A stretch of DNA of 64,000 nt from the NCBI RefSeq assembly GCF_000266945.1, contig NC_018025.1:5460001-5524000 (forward strand), in the 5' to 3' direction. The DNA comes from Desulfomonile tiedjei DSM 6799 (GTDB lineage Bacteria; Desulfobacterota; Desulfomonilia; Desulfomonilales; Desulfomonilaceae). Positions 37,478 to 45,685 of the stretch are shown here, in pieces (positions within the stretch are counted from its first letter, which is position 1; every line of letters begins with the position of its first letter). Position numbers and translations under genes: made by a program. The notes beneath the pieces are model-generated. The model ran no database searches, had not been told where the DNA came from, and saw only the letters and a program-made list of their open reading frames with translations.

Positions 37478-37506
37478 TTGCGCAATTCACGAATTGAGAA
37501 TATAAT
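37478..37506 (+). promoter_or_regulatory. Sigma-70 promoter of a leaderless gene
   Basis: TTGCGC (37478-37483), 17 bases, TATAAT (37501-37506). The predicted start point, seven bases on, is the A of the next gene's ATG at 37513, and there is no SD. The mRNA should therefore be leaderless. Confidence 0.75.
37483..37496. promoter_or_regulatory. Operator-like palindrome in promoter spacer
   Basis: Perfect inverted repeat CAATTC-AC-GAATTG lying between the -35 and -10 boxes. A dimeric repressor bound here would block RNA polymerase. The HTH protein encoded just downstream is the obvious candidate. Confidence 0.6.
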
Positions 37507-37512
37507 TCCCTT

Positions 37513-38085
37513 ATGAGCCTAAAAGAACTTGATATTGTAGTCATTCTAAAACTTGTCGCCATTGGTGAGCGTAGATGGTCTTATCCGGTTCTCGCCGAAG
37601 AACTCTTTCTGAGTCCGTCGGGTGTACACGGTAGCGTAAAAAGAGCTGTCGAATGCAAACTTCTTGATCGTGAGAAGAAAAAGCCCCGACGAACTGCATT
37701 GGAAGAGTTTCTTATCCACGGAATTAAATATGTCTTTCCTCCGAAACGCGGCAGTCTAACTCGTGGAATGCCCACCGGTTACGCTACTCCTCCCTTGAAC
37801 ACCCTCATTGTCCAGTCGACCGAGCATCCTCCTGTGTGGCCTTACGCCAAAGGCACCATCCGGGGGTATGCCTTCTCACCATTACACGAATCAGTTCCCC
37901 TATCTGCCCAAAGAGATGCATTCCTGTACGAACTATTGGCTCTTGTGGATGCTATCCGAGGAGGACGGGCCCGAGAAGTCTCTATTGCTGTCCAAGAGAT
38001 CAGGACTCGGTTGGGGCCACGCAAGAAGCCGGGGAGTTTCGCTGAAATGGCTCGGCAGATTCTGAAAGGCCATGAGAACTCCTAA
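37513..38085 (+). CDS. HTH protein of a two-gene module
   Basis: A 190-residue protein. The N-terminus (about 1-60) is a winged-helix-like DNA-binding domain: WSYPVLAEELFLSPSGVHGS and VKRAVECKLL. The middle contains KYVFPPKRGSLTRGMPTGYA and the later part LYELLALVDAIRGGRAREVS. I recall proteins of this type paired with a nucleotidyltransferase-like partner in toxin-antitoxin-like modules, from general knowledge rather than a search. It has a strong promoter, an operator-like palindrome and a leaderless start. The partner reading frame begins inside its end but stops after 26 codons. Confidence 0.6.
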   Translation: MSLKELDIVVILKLVAIGERRWSYPVLAEELFLSPSGVHGSVKRAVECKLLDREKKKPRRTALEEFLIHGIKYVFPPKRGSLTRGMPTGYATPPLNTLIVQSTEHPPVWPYAKGTIRGYAFSPLHESVPLSAQRDAFLYELLALVDAIRGGRAREVSIAVQEIRTRLGPRKKPGSFAEMARQILKGHENS

Positions 38086-38152
38086 CTCAGTTAATCTCGG
38101 AATGCTGATACACGTAGCGAAGCGACTGGACCAACTGCATGATGCTTCTTAA
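38072..38152 (+). pseudogene. Truncated partner gene of the HTH module
   Basis: A 26-codon frame, MRTPNSVNLGMLIHVAKRLD and a few more, overlapping the HTH gene by 14 bases as in a translationally coupled operon. The start resembles the N-terminal helix of nucleotidyltransferase-like partners. It then hits TAA and nothing coding follows to 38220, so the partner seems deleted. It is very short, so it may be chance. Confidence 0.35.
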
Positions 38153-38220
38153 GCGGGTTCGTGCTATCGCTTCAATAGAGATCGAAAATCTGTAATTTCA
38201 GTAGGACACCTTCAGCTTAA

Positions 38221-38255
38221 CGAAAAATGCTGACCCACAGTTGCAGGTCAGCATT
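38221..38255 (-). terminator. Rho-independent terminator of FecR-like gene
   Basis: Perfect 10-bp stem AATGCTGACC/GGTCAGCATT with a 10-base loop, followed on the minus strand by five Ts. It lies 20 bp after the stop codon of the 810-residue secreted protein. Confidence 0.88.
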
Positions 38256-38275
38256 GCGAAATCAGAAGAGCTCTA

Positions 38276-40708
38276 TTAATTCCTTTGCCTTCCTGCGAGG
38301 GGGCCGCCCCCGCCTCTGGGAGCGCCTCCTCCCACGCGTGGACTGGAAGGCATTCGTGGTGCAGACATCCGGGGGCTAGACTGCATCCGCGGCGCGGACA
38401 TCCTCGGTGCTGATTGCATTCGAGGCGCAGACATCCTCGGTACACTCTGTCTTTGAGAAAAGCTGGGTGTACTCGGACGAGAAAAACTCCGTGTTTGTGG
38501 CTGAGATCGTTGAAACGATGGCTGCTGAAAAGACCGTTGTCTGAATTGCTGTTGTGACCTCTGTTGCGGCTGTATCCGCGGGGTCTGAGGTCTGGCAGAC
38601 TCAAACTGTCTTCTCATACGTTCAGAGCTTGCACGGTTCTCTCTTTGACTTCTGAGCTCTCTCTGCTGTTGCTGCGATTCTCTCTGCCTCGCTGCTTCCT
38701 GCGATTGACGCCTTAGTTGCTGCTCCATCCGGGCTTCAGGTCTCTGTTGCTCTCTCAGAGCGCGGGGGGCTCGGGTATCGCTGCTCGGTCTTTGGATCTG
38801 GGGCTCGGTCCTCCGTTCGAGTTGTCTACCCGGTTCCTGTGCCCTTCTTCTCAATTCCTGTCCCGGACGCGGTTGAATTCGCTGCTCCTGAACTGCAGGC
38901 GGTCTTTCTGCGGACCGTCTTTCAGTGGGAGTTTGAACTCCTGGAGCCGCTCTCCTGTCAAGGGGCGTGAGAGGAGTTCCCGGTCTGCCTATATCTGCAG
39001 AGCGGGTGCGTTCCAGAAGGTTGGATTCGCGCTGCTGTGGAGATCTGATCTGTCGCTGAAGCTGAGAAATCTCGTTGGAAAGATCACGTCTTAACGACGG
39101 ATTGTTCAGCCTGCCTATTTCGGAGCGAAGTGAACTCAGTTCTTGCCGCTCGGAAGGTCTCGCATCTCTTGCATCCGCGGTAGCCCTGTCCAGTCTATTC
39201 ATCAACTGGGACTGGATTTCCCTTCGCTGCGAAACATCCTCAGTCTGAGACATGCGTTGAGCAAGTTGAGAAATCTGTCCCTGTTGTGGACCGACCGGGA
39301 TTCTTCCCTGCATGAGATTCTGCCTGAGAATAGCAGCTTCATTCCTCAGTGCCAGTCGCTGAGAAGGGTCTCTCACACTGCTCAATCTTTCAGTGAATTG
39401 ATTGACCTGATTTTGTCCGAGGTTGGAAAGCCGATTCTCCATGCGCGATTGATTTAACAGTTGATTTTCAAAGTTTCGAGCCACCTCGGTATTGCGGTTC
39501 GATCTGAACGATGCGTCGAGAGTCCTGCCAAGATCGGACCCTCGCGGCAATTGCCGGTTGAATCTTTCGGCAGCGGACTGCACATTGCCCAATCTGTCCT
39601 GCATGCGGCCCAATGTCCGGTTTGCAAGTCTTTCCTGTACCCGAAGCGCATCCAGTTGATTCTGTGTCCGTGCGAGAGTCCTCAAATCTCCCGCCCTGCC
39701 GCTCACGTCCATCAGACGTCTCAAATGGTGGCGGCGATCCCGTAGGTCGGCCAAGTGATGTTCGTGAAATCGAATTCCTTTTCTGTAGAGATAATTACCG
39801 ATGTAAATCTTCAATATGGCCGGACTGATAGGATAGTAGTACGGAATGAACCACGATCCTATGCCCGGAAAGAGGGCCACGTATCCGCCGGATTCATAAG
39901 GAAGCACGCTGAAATCATCATACGGAAACCAATCGTAGTAGATATTCTCGATATATTGAGGAGCATAGCTCCGCAATTCGGTTATCACCGATTCTCTCGG
40001 TTGTGTTTCCTGAGCTACTGCAACGGGACACGTGCCTGTGAACGGCAAGGTTCCCGCTATGGTGGTCATTGCTACAAGATTCTCTGCGTCTCCTGCATAG
40101 ATGCTTGATGTGTCGGTTTTCTTGTCTTTGGTCAGGTAAACAGTCCTGCAGGAATCGTACGTTGCTGTTGTTGCTGAATCTCCCGTTCGAGACTCTATTT
40201 CGACCCGGCCGGACAAGATAGATACGATCGTTGTCGTCGGACTGTATATTTCCACAATGTAATCAATAGGCTGATTGGGATCGACGGGCCGTACTGTAGC
40301 CAGGGGAGTACTCAACACGTGGTCTGATTCGCTGTTCGAATGGAGTCCCGAGTTCGTGATTCTCGCTAATCCTTCGATCAGTTGTACATGAGGAACAGCT
40401 TTTCGATCCTGGAAATCGAATGATAGGGAAGAGTATTCAGCCAACGAGGCGTACAATCGGTCGGTCCACAACAGGAGCACTTTGCTGTCTTTGTTCGTGC
40501 TTATGATATCTGAAGGTTTAACCCGAGCGCCTTGCTCCAGTTTTGCGCTCTCCTGAAAATCCGCCGGAAGCGCTTCAGCCTGTCCTTGAACAGCCTGCAC
40601 CACGGCTGGTGCTTCCTGGCCGAAACTTAAACCGGGAAGAAAGATCACGGAGCACAAGATTGCAAGTCTCCCAAGGAACCTTATTCCTGAAAAGATTCGT
40701 TCTCTCAT
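38276..40708 (-). CDS. FecR-like secreted protein with Gln/Arg-rich tail
   Basis: An 810-residue exported protein. After a signal peptide (about 1-30, ending LSFGQ) comes a FecR-like beta domain (about 35-230; for example VLLLWTDRLYASLAEYSSLS). Then comes a segment with YYDWFPYDD and GSWFIPYYYP, coiled-coil and Arg/Gln/Asn-rich helices (about 310-560), and a disordered region packed with Arg, Gln, Pro and Ser. The end has repeats of the type RMSAPRMQS and a Gly-rich tail. The ATG at 40708 has an AGGA SD; a longer frame starts at 40756. There is no sigma/TonB system nearby, so a structural or nucleic-acid- or polysaccharide-binding envelope role is more likely than signalling. Confidence 0.7.
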   Translation of the reverse strand: MRERIFSGIRFLGRLAILCSVIFLPGLSFGQEAPAVVQAVQGQAEALPADFQESAKLEQGARVKPSDIISTNKDSKVLLLWTDRLYASLAEYSSLSFDFQDRKAVPHVQLIEGLARITNSGLHSNSESDHVLSTPLATVRPVDPNQPIDYIVEIYSPTTTIVSILSGRVEIESRTGDSATTATYDSCRTVYLTKDKKTDTSSIYAGDAENLVAMTTIAGTLPFTGTCPVAVAQETQPRESVITELRSYAPQYIENIYYDWFPYDDFSVLPYESGGYVALFPGIGSWFIPYYYPISPAILKIYIGNYLYRKGIRFHEHHLADLRDRRHHLRRLMDVSGRAGDLRTLARTQNQLDALRVQERLANRTLGRMQDRLGNVQSAAERFNRQLPRGSDLGRTLDASFRSNRNTEVARNFENQLLNQSRMENRLSNLGQNQVNQFTERLSSVRDPSQRLALRNEAAILRQNLMQGRIPVGPQQGQISQLAQRMSQTEDVSQRREIQSQLMNRLDRATADARDARPSERQELSSLRSEIGRLNNPSLRRDLSNEISQLQRQIRSPQQRESNLLERTRSADIGRPGTPLTPLDRRAAPGVQTPTERRSAERPPAVQEQRIQPRPGQELRRRAQEPGRQLERRTEPQIQRPSSDTRAPRALREQQRPEARMEQQLRRQSQEAARQRESQQQQRELRSQRENRASSERMRRQFESARPQTPRIQPQQRSQQQFRQRSFQQPSFQRSQPQTRSFSRPSTPSFSQRQSVPRMSAPRMQSAPRMSAPRMQSSPRMSAPRMPSSPRVGGGAPRGGGGPLAGRQRN

Positions 40709-40994
40709 CGTATATCCTGTTTTCCACACAAGGTGCGTTTGATGAGCGCCTTTCACTGAGAATTACATGTTGCACAGATGACCGTTAAGTATAGCTACTA
40801 AAGAAATTAGACTGAATCGACCTGTAACAGTTCCATTTTTTGCGCTTGTAAAGCAGGAACACAGCGTGATCGTTTCTGTATTGTACTTCGTGGTGCCGAT
40901 TTCGTTCTGACATGCTTCACTCAAAATTAATACTTTTCCCGAATTCCAGGATTTGGATGAGGCAAGAAAAATGGAAGAACGTTCAAAAAATGTT

Positions 40995-41026
40995 TTGACA
41001 CATCTAGAGGACTATGACACTATAAG
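40995..41026 (+). promoter_or_regulatory. Weak candidate promoter of methyltransferase island
   Basis: A perfect TTGACA (40995-41000) and TATAAG (41021-41026), but 20 bases apart, which is too long for a strong promoter. Its position, about 45 bases before the chosen start at 41076, fits. The gap 40709-40994 holds nothing else I recognise. Confidence 0.3.
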
Positions 41027-41075
41027 ACTACATCACTTGAAGGCGGCGGCAACTCACCCGGGGAGGCTAAAACCA

Positions 41076-41888
41076 ATGATCGTTATTGGAGAAAAAATAA
41101 ACGGAACGCGAAAACAAGTCGCGCTGGCAATCCAGGAAAGGAACAGCGCTTTCATAGCAGATCTGGCTCGAAGACAGTTTGAAGAAGGGGCGAAATATCT
41201 TGATGTAAACGCCGGAACCCTGCCTTCAAGGGAGCCCGAAGACATGGCATGGCTGGTGGGTGTCGTTCAGGATGCCGTGCCGGAGGCTGTTGTGTGCCTT
41301 GATAGCGCTAACCATCGCGCTCTACGCGCAGGCATAGAGAAAGCCGTGAGAGTCCCCATGCTCAATTCTTTGAGCGGGGAAAAATTTCGAATCGACGGCG
41401 TGTTGCCTCTGGCATGTGAGTTTCAAACAGAGCTCATCGTCCTTGCCCTGGATGACAAAGGAATTCCGAAAACCAGTGAAGGGAGGCTCGATATCGTGCG
41501 TCGCCTCCTGGAGATGACCCGCAGTGGAGGCTTGCCGGACGAAAAACTCTACATCGATCCTCTGGTGATGGCTATTTCAACGGGAACGGAGAACGGGAAC
41601 GTTACATTGGAGACGTGCCGCAAGATTTTGGAAGAGTTCCCCAAGGTCCATCTCACCTGCGGCTTGTCGAATATTTCTTTCGGGATGCCGCTGCGTTCTA
41701 TTCTTAACCAGGCTTTTACGGTCTTGCTCGTACAAGCAGGAATGGACAGTGCAATTATCAACCCCGAAGAAAGAGAACTTCGAGGGGTCATGCTGGCTGC
41801 GGAAACACTTCTGGGTAAAGACCGTCACTGTCTCAATTTCAACCGAGCCTTTCGGGCCGGGAAAATAGGGCCGAAAACGGCTTTCTGA
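41076..41888 (+). CDS. Methyl-tetrahydrofolate corrinoid methyltransferase
   Basis: A 270-residue TIM-barrel protein of the pterin-binding (DHPS-like) family that includes AcsE, MtvA and MtrH. It moves methyl groups between a corrinoid protein and tetrahydrofolate. Supporting motifs are MIVIGEKINGTRKQVA, the pterin-binding YLDVNAGTLPSREPED and LNSLSGEKFR, and the conserved GLSNISFGMP. The length equals AcsE/MtvA. The ATG at 41076 has GGGGAGG upstream; the 41-residue extension from 40953 is not family-like. Followed by a corrinoid protein and UroD-type methyltransferases, it fits the 'methyltransferase II' of a demethylase system. Confidence 0.88.
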   Translation: MIVIGEKINGTRKQVALAIQERNSAFIADLARRQFEEGAKYLDVNAGTLPSREPEDMAWLVGVVQDAVPEAVVCLDSANHRALRAGIEKAVRVPMLNSLSGEKFRIDGVLPLACEFQTELIVLALDDKGIPKTSEGRLDIVRRLLEMTRSGGLPDEKLYIDPLVMAISTGTENGNVTLETCRKILEEFPKVHLTCGLSNISFGMPLRSILNQAFTVLLVQAGMDSAIINPEERELRGVMLAAETLLGKDRHCLNFNRAFRAGKIGPKTAF

Positions 41889-41939
41889 TGGAACTTCGCA
41901 GAAACTAGGATGAGAACAGCCCATAAAGGAGGCAGCATT

Positions 41940-42581
41940 ATGCAGGATCTTGTGAATGCGATAGCAGACATGATGGAAAACGAGGCTATGGCTCTCACGA
42001 AAAAATACTTGGAAGACGGAGCATCTCCCCTGAAGGTTTTCGATGCGTACAAGGATGCTCTGATAATCATCGGAAAACGTTTCGAGCAGGGGACTTACTT
42101 TGTACCCGAGTTGATTTTGTCGGGAGAGATGATGAAGCAGGCCTCGGAGATCATCAAACCGTACATGACGGGCATCCAGGAAACTAACGAAAAACCGAAA
42201 ATTGGCAAGTTTCTTCTCGGGACGGTCGAAGGGGATATCCACGACATAGGCAAGGACATGGTCCATATGCTCATGGAAATCAATGGGTTCGAAGTGAGAG
42301 ATCTCGGTGTCGATGTTCCGGCACAGCGTTTTTGGGATGAATACAAGGAATTCCAGCCGGACATTATCGGAATGAGCGGTCTGCTGACACTGGCATACGA
42401 TTCCATGAAAGTAGTGGTAGACGGGCTAAAAGACATGGGCGTACGGGATCGGGTCAAGGTGATCATTGGTGGCGGCCAAGTGGATGAGCACGCCGGGAAA
42501 TACGTGGAGGCAGACGCTTGGGTCACAGACGCCGTGGCCGGTGTAAACTACGCTCTCAAGTGGGTACAAGCCGAATCATAG
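41940..42581 (+). CDS. Corrinoid (B12-binding) methyl-carrier protein
   Basis: A 213-residue two-domain corrinoid carrier of the MtaC/MtbC/MtvC type. A helical N-terminal domain (1-85) is followed by a Rossmann B12 domain with the base-off ligand motif D99-I-H101-D-I-G104, GMSGLL and IIGGGQVDEHAG. It would take a methyl group from a methyltransferase I and hand it to the methyl-H4folate enzyme encoded just upstream. The ATG at 41940 has an AAGGAGG SD. Confidence 0.93.
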   Translation: MQDLVNAIADMMENEAMALTKKYLEDGASPLKVFDAYKDALIIIGKRFEQGTYFVPELILSGEMMKQASEIIKPYMTGIQETNEKPKIGKFLLGTVEGDIHDIGKDMVHMLMEINGFEVRDLGVDVPAQRFWDEYKEFQPDIIGMSGLLTLAYDSMKVVVDGLKDMGVRDRVKVIIGGGQVDEHAGKYVEADAWVTDAVAGVNYALKWVQAES

Positions 42582-42596
42582 GGAAGGAGGAGAGTC

Positions 42597-43931
42597 ATGG
42601 ATGCAGCTTGGGAGAAGATGTCCTCAAGTCAAAGACAGGAAGCCTTCCTGGCAAAATGGGCTTCTGGAGAGGGAATAGAGTTCGTCAGCGATGAGGCCAA
42701 GGCTTCATACCAGTATCGTGCCGGACTCATCAAGGATGCCGTCACGCTAAAAAAGACTCCAGATAGAGTCCCAATAGTGCCGCTGGCCACTTTTGCGCCG
42801 GTCAAGCTGTATGGTTATTCTGCAAAACAGGCCATGTACGATCCCCATATCCTCGGAAAGGTTTGTCTTGCTTACAGCAAGGACTACGACGTTGACGCGA
42901 CGATGATTCCGCCCATGGTAATGCACGGCCCAGCCTTAGAGGCGCTGAACTACAATCTCTACAAATGGCCGGGACACGGTATCACCGACGAGCAGGGCTA
43001 CCAGTTCCTTGAAAAGGAATACATGAAAGCCGAGGAATACGATCACCTCATCGCAGACCCTACGGACTACTGGTTGCGCGTTTGGTTGCCTCGGACCCAC
43101 AACTCTTTGAAACCCTTCGCCGAATTGCCACCGCTGTACGGTACCATGGAACTGCCTATGGCCGGACCGTGGCTTTGCACTCTGGGTGCTCCTCCAATCC
43201 AAGAAGCATTCAAATCACTTTTAGAGGCAGGCAGAATCAGCTTTGAGTGGATTCAGGCATTGGGGCCGTATCTTGGCCAGATATTGGGCTCAGGTTATCC
43301 GATGTACGCCGGTGGCGCCACCAAGGCTCCTTTTGACGTGCTGGGCGACTCCTTTAGAGGCACTGCGCAGTTGATGATGGATCTATACCGAAGGCCTGAG
43401 AAAGTGCTGGAGGCGGTAGACAGGATTGTGCCCCTGATGATCACTATGGGCGTGGGAGGAGCCTTGGCGAACAACAATCCGTTGATTTTTATCCCTCTGC
43501 ACAAAGGGGCCGATGGCTTTATGTCGAACGAACAGTTCAAGAAGTTCTATTGGCCGAGTCTGAAAAAGGTAATTATTGGTTTGGCTGAAAACGGATGTGT
43601 GCCCTGCTGCTTCGTGGAGGGAGCATATAACCAGCGGTTGGAATATTTGGCCGAGGTTCCAGAGGGCCAATGCGTCTTTCTCTTTGACAGAACCGATATG
43701 GCCAAGACCAGAGAAGTGTTGGGTGGGAAATCATGCATCGGAGGAGGGTTCCCGGTTTCTCTGATCATCGCCGGGAATGCGCAACAGGTGGAAGACGAGA
43801 CCAAGAGATTGCTGGATGTGGCCGCTGGTGACGGAGGTTACATTCTCAGCATCGGGTGCGCCATGGACGAGGCCCGAGAACACACACTCAAAGCGTTTAT
43901 TCAGACTGGAAAGAGATACGGCAAGTATTAG
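42597..43931 (+). CDS. UroD-family methyltransferase (first copy)
   Basis: A 444-residue protein of the uroporphyrinogen decarboxylase superfamily, in the large branch of corrinoid-dependent methyltransferases that includes MtvB and MtaA. The barrel is evident (RVPIVPLATFAPVKLYGYSA, IPLHKGADGFMS, CIGGGFPVSLI). These enzymes bind zinc; here a Cys cluster (CVPCC near 330) and CIGGG near 380 could serve, but the classical His-x-Cys of MtaA is not evident. The SD GGAAGGAGG is strong. It lies right after the corrinoid gene, so it is probably the substrate-demethylating enzyme. The substrate is unknown. Confidence 0.85.
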   Translation: MDAAWEKMSSSQRQEAFLAKWASGEGIEFVSDEAKASYQYRAGLIKDAVTLKKTPDRVPIVPLATFAPVKLYGYSAKQAMYDPHILGKVCLAYSKDYDVDATMIPPMVMHGPALEALNYNLYKWPGHGITDEQGYQFLEKEYMKAEEYDHLIADPTDYWLRVWLPRTHNSLKPFAELPPLYGTMELPMAGPWLCTLGAPPIQEAFKSLLEAGRISFEWIQALGPYLGQILGSGYPMYAGGATKAPFDVLGDSFRGTAQLMMDLYRRPEKVLEAVDRIVPLMITMGVGGALANNNPLIFIPLHKGADGFMSNEQFKKFYWPSLKKVIIGLAENGCVPCCFVEGAYNQRLEYLAEVPEGQCVFLFDRTDMAKTREVLGGKSCIGGGFPVSLIIAGNAQQVEDETKRLLDVAAGDGGYILSIGCAMDEAREHTLKAFIQTGKRYGKY

Positions 43932-43984
43932 GATTTGCCTCGTGTTCGCCTGTCTACCGATGGAACAGGAGAAAATGCAGTGAT

Positions 43985-44045
43985 CTCCTGCAGTGCGTTC
44001 GACTGCAGGAGACTGTTGGAGAGAAACGCTCAAATACTCTCCAAC
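43985..44045 (+). promoter_or_regulatory. Two hairpins in inter-gene leader
   Basis: In the 246-bp gap between the two methyltransferase genes are two stems in a row. The first is CTCCTGCAGT/ACTGCAGGAG (43985-43994 and 44002-44011). The second is GTTGGAGAG/CTCTCCAAC (44015-44023 and 44037-44045). Neither has a T-run. They may stabilise mRNA ends or control the second gene. Confidence 0.45.
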
Positions 44046-44177
44046 GTGCCGAGCGGACCGACAAGTGCCTGGCATGCTTACACAAATGTTGGGCCTCAGC
44101 CCTGGAAACCGACACATTTCATCGGCGTGAAGCACGCCCCCCAATGGATGGAGAAATACTCGGAGAGGGAACTTGAG

Positions 44178-45422
44178 ATGAATAACCCACAACAGTTGTT
44201 GCAAGAGCGGGAAAAACGCATCCAAGACGCGACTGCTCTCAAAAAAACCGATCAGGTCCCAATTGCCTGCATGTGGGACTTTTTCCCGGCAAAGTGGAAG
44301 GGTGTCACCGTGAAAGAGGTGATGTACAACCCACAGCTCATGTTCGATTTGTGGGTGGAATGCATGGAACACTTCAAGCCCGATCAAGGCGACAACCCGT
44401 ATGCCCTTCGCGGTTTTGGCAGAGTGCTGGATATACTGGATTTTCAACATCTCAAATGGGCCGGGCACGGCGTAGGAGAGAACCAGTCCTATCAGTTTGT
44501 AGAGCTGGAGGCTATGAAAGCGGACGAGTACGATCATTTCCTTTTCGATCCCTCAGATTTCATGGTGCGACGATTCTGGCCGAGAGTCTACAAAGCTTTT
44601 GCTCCTTTTGAAAAACTGCCCCCACTAAATCAGGTAATTTCGTACTTTTGGGGCCTCTACAATGGCGTCTTTCTTCTCTCCCCGGAGATGGAAGAAGCCC
44701 GAACGGCCATGATCGAAGCCGGGAAAGCGTCTGCTGAATTACTGAAATGGATGACCGCCTATGGCAAGAAAATGGCGGAGTTGGGTTTTCCTCCTTCTTC
44801 CGGTGGATACAGCCAGGTGCCGTTCGATACATTGGGCGATGTCTTCCGGGGGACCAAAGGCGTCATGATGGATTTGTACAGGCGTCCGGACAAAGTGATG
44901 GCCGCATGCGAAAAGCTGCTGCCCATCATGATTGATTCGGCCATTGCCTCCGTGAAACGTTCCGGAGTGCCAAGAGTCTTTATCCCTTTGCATAAGGGTC
45001 TCGATGGCTTTTTGTCTCCCCAACAATTCAACAAGTTCTATTGGCCGCATATGAAAGAACTTCTCGAGGCACTCATCCGGGAAGGCATTACTCCATGGGT
45101 TCTCGCCGAGGGCGTGTGTAATACCAGGCTTGATGCTTTTCGCGATGTCACCCCGGGCAAGGTAATCTACCATTTTGAAGGGACAGACATGTTCAAAGCC
45201 AAGGAGATGATGCGGGACCGTTGTTGCATCCGTGGCAACGTGCCGGCAAGCGTTCTGGCGGTAGGCACCCCGGATGACGTTAGATCTTACTGCAAAAAGC
45301 TTCTTGATGTGTGCGCACCCGATGGCGGCTTTATCATGGATGCATCATGCCCTCTGGCCGAGGCAAAGCCCGAAAATGTTCAAGCCATGTACGATTTCAC
45401 TCGTGAATACACGGGCAATTGA
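44178..45422 (+). CDS. UroD-family methyltransferase (second copy)
   Basis: A 414-residue paralogue of the preceding gene; long stretches line up (KWAGHGVGENQSYQFVELEA against KWPGHGITDEQGYQFLEKEY). The core IPLHKGLDGFLSPQQFNKFY is shared. The potential zinc Cys residues differ: EGVCNTR and RCCIRGNVPA remain, while the CVPCC cluster is absent. This suggests a different substrate or a subunit role. I choose the ATG at 44178 with an AGAGGG SD; an in-frame ATG at 44148 is the alternative. The frame extends to 43935, but that part lies in the hairpin leader. Confidence 0.83.
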   Translation: MNNPQQLLQEREKRIQDATALKKTDQVPIACMWDFFPAKWKGVTVKEVMYNPQLMFDLWVECMEHFKPDQGDNPYALRGFGRVLDILDFQHLKWAGHGVGENQSYQFVELEAMKADEYDHFLFDPSDFMVRRFWPRVYKAFAPFEKLPPLNQVISYFWGLYNGVFLLSPEMEEARTAMIEAGKASAELLKWMTAYGKKMAELGFPPSSGGYSQVPFDTLGDVFRGTKGVMMDLYRRPDKVMAACEKLLPIMIDSAIASVKRSGVPRVFIPLHKGLDGFLSPQQFNKFYWPHMKELLEALIREGITPWVLAEGVCNTRLDAFRDVTPGKVIYHFEGTDMFKAKEMMRDRCCIRGNVPASVLAVGTPDDVRSYCKKLLDVCAPDGGFIMDASCPLAEAKPENVQAMYDFTREYTGN

Positions 45423-45523
45423 CTCTTTAGCGCGGCGGAGCGCGTGAGTCGTGATGCCGCCTGAAGAATATTCCTGTTTCCTTTCCAGTGCCGGGAAGAC
45501 GTTAACCGTTTGGCACGCAACGC

Positions 45524-45544
45524 TTTACCGTTTCAAACAGTAAA
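45524..45544. promoter_or_regulatory. Operator-like palindrome before MFS gene
   Basis: Inverted repeat TTTACCGTTT-C-AAACAGTAAA with a single mismatch, 140 bp upstream of the transporter gene. It has the size expected for a GntR-type dimer, and a GntR regulator is encoded 1.4 kb downstream. The link is inference. Confidence 0.4.
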
Positions 45545-45685
45545 CCGCACGTGAGATGGTTCAGCCGGCTCAGACTTGTGCTCGAGCCGTTCGATTGAGA
45601 AACGCCGAAAGGCTGACGAATCGTTCGGTCGGAGCTATGGGAGGCGTTCCTCCAATAGTGGAGTAAATCTGAAAGGATGGAGTGC

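Noticed and set aside
40953-41075. 41-residue extension of the methyl-H4folate transferase
   Set aside because: It lacks an SD, is not family-like, and contains the only promoter-like sequence. The start at 41076 has a good SD and fits AcsE/MtvA.
43935-44177. 81-residue extension of the second UroD methyltransferase
   Set aside because: It overlaps two perfect hairpins and has no SD. Apart from the last ten residues or so, it does not align with the paralogue.
45421-45452. Stem GACTC...GAGTC with GCGC arms after the second methyltransferase
   Set aside because: The arms are broken by an unpaired stretch and no T-run follows; too weak to call a terminator.
45513-45528. TGGCACGCAACGCTT as a sigma-54 promoter
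   Set aside because: The -24 half is perfect but there is no GC at the -12 position at the required spacing.
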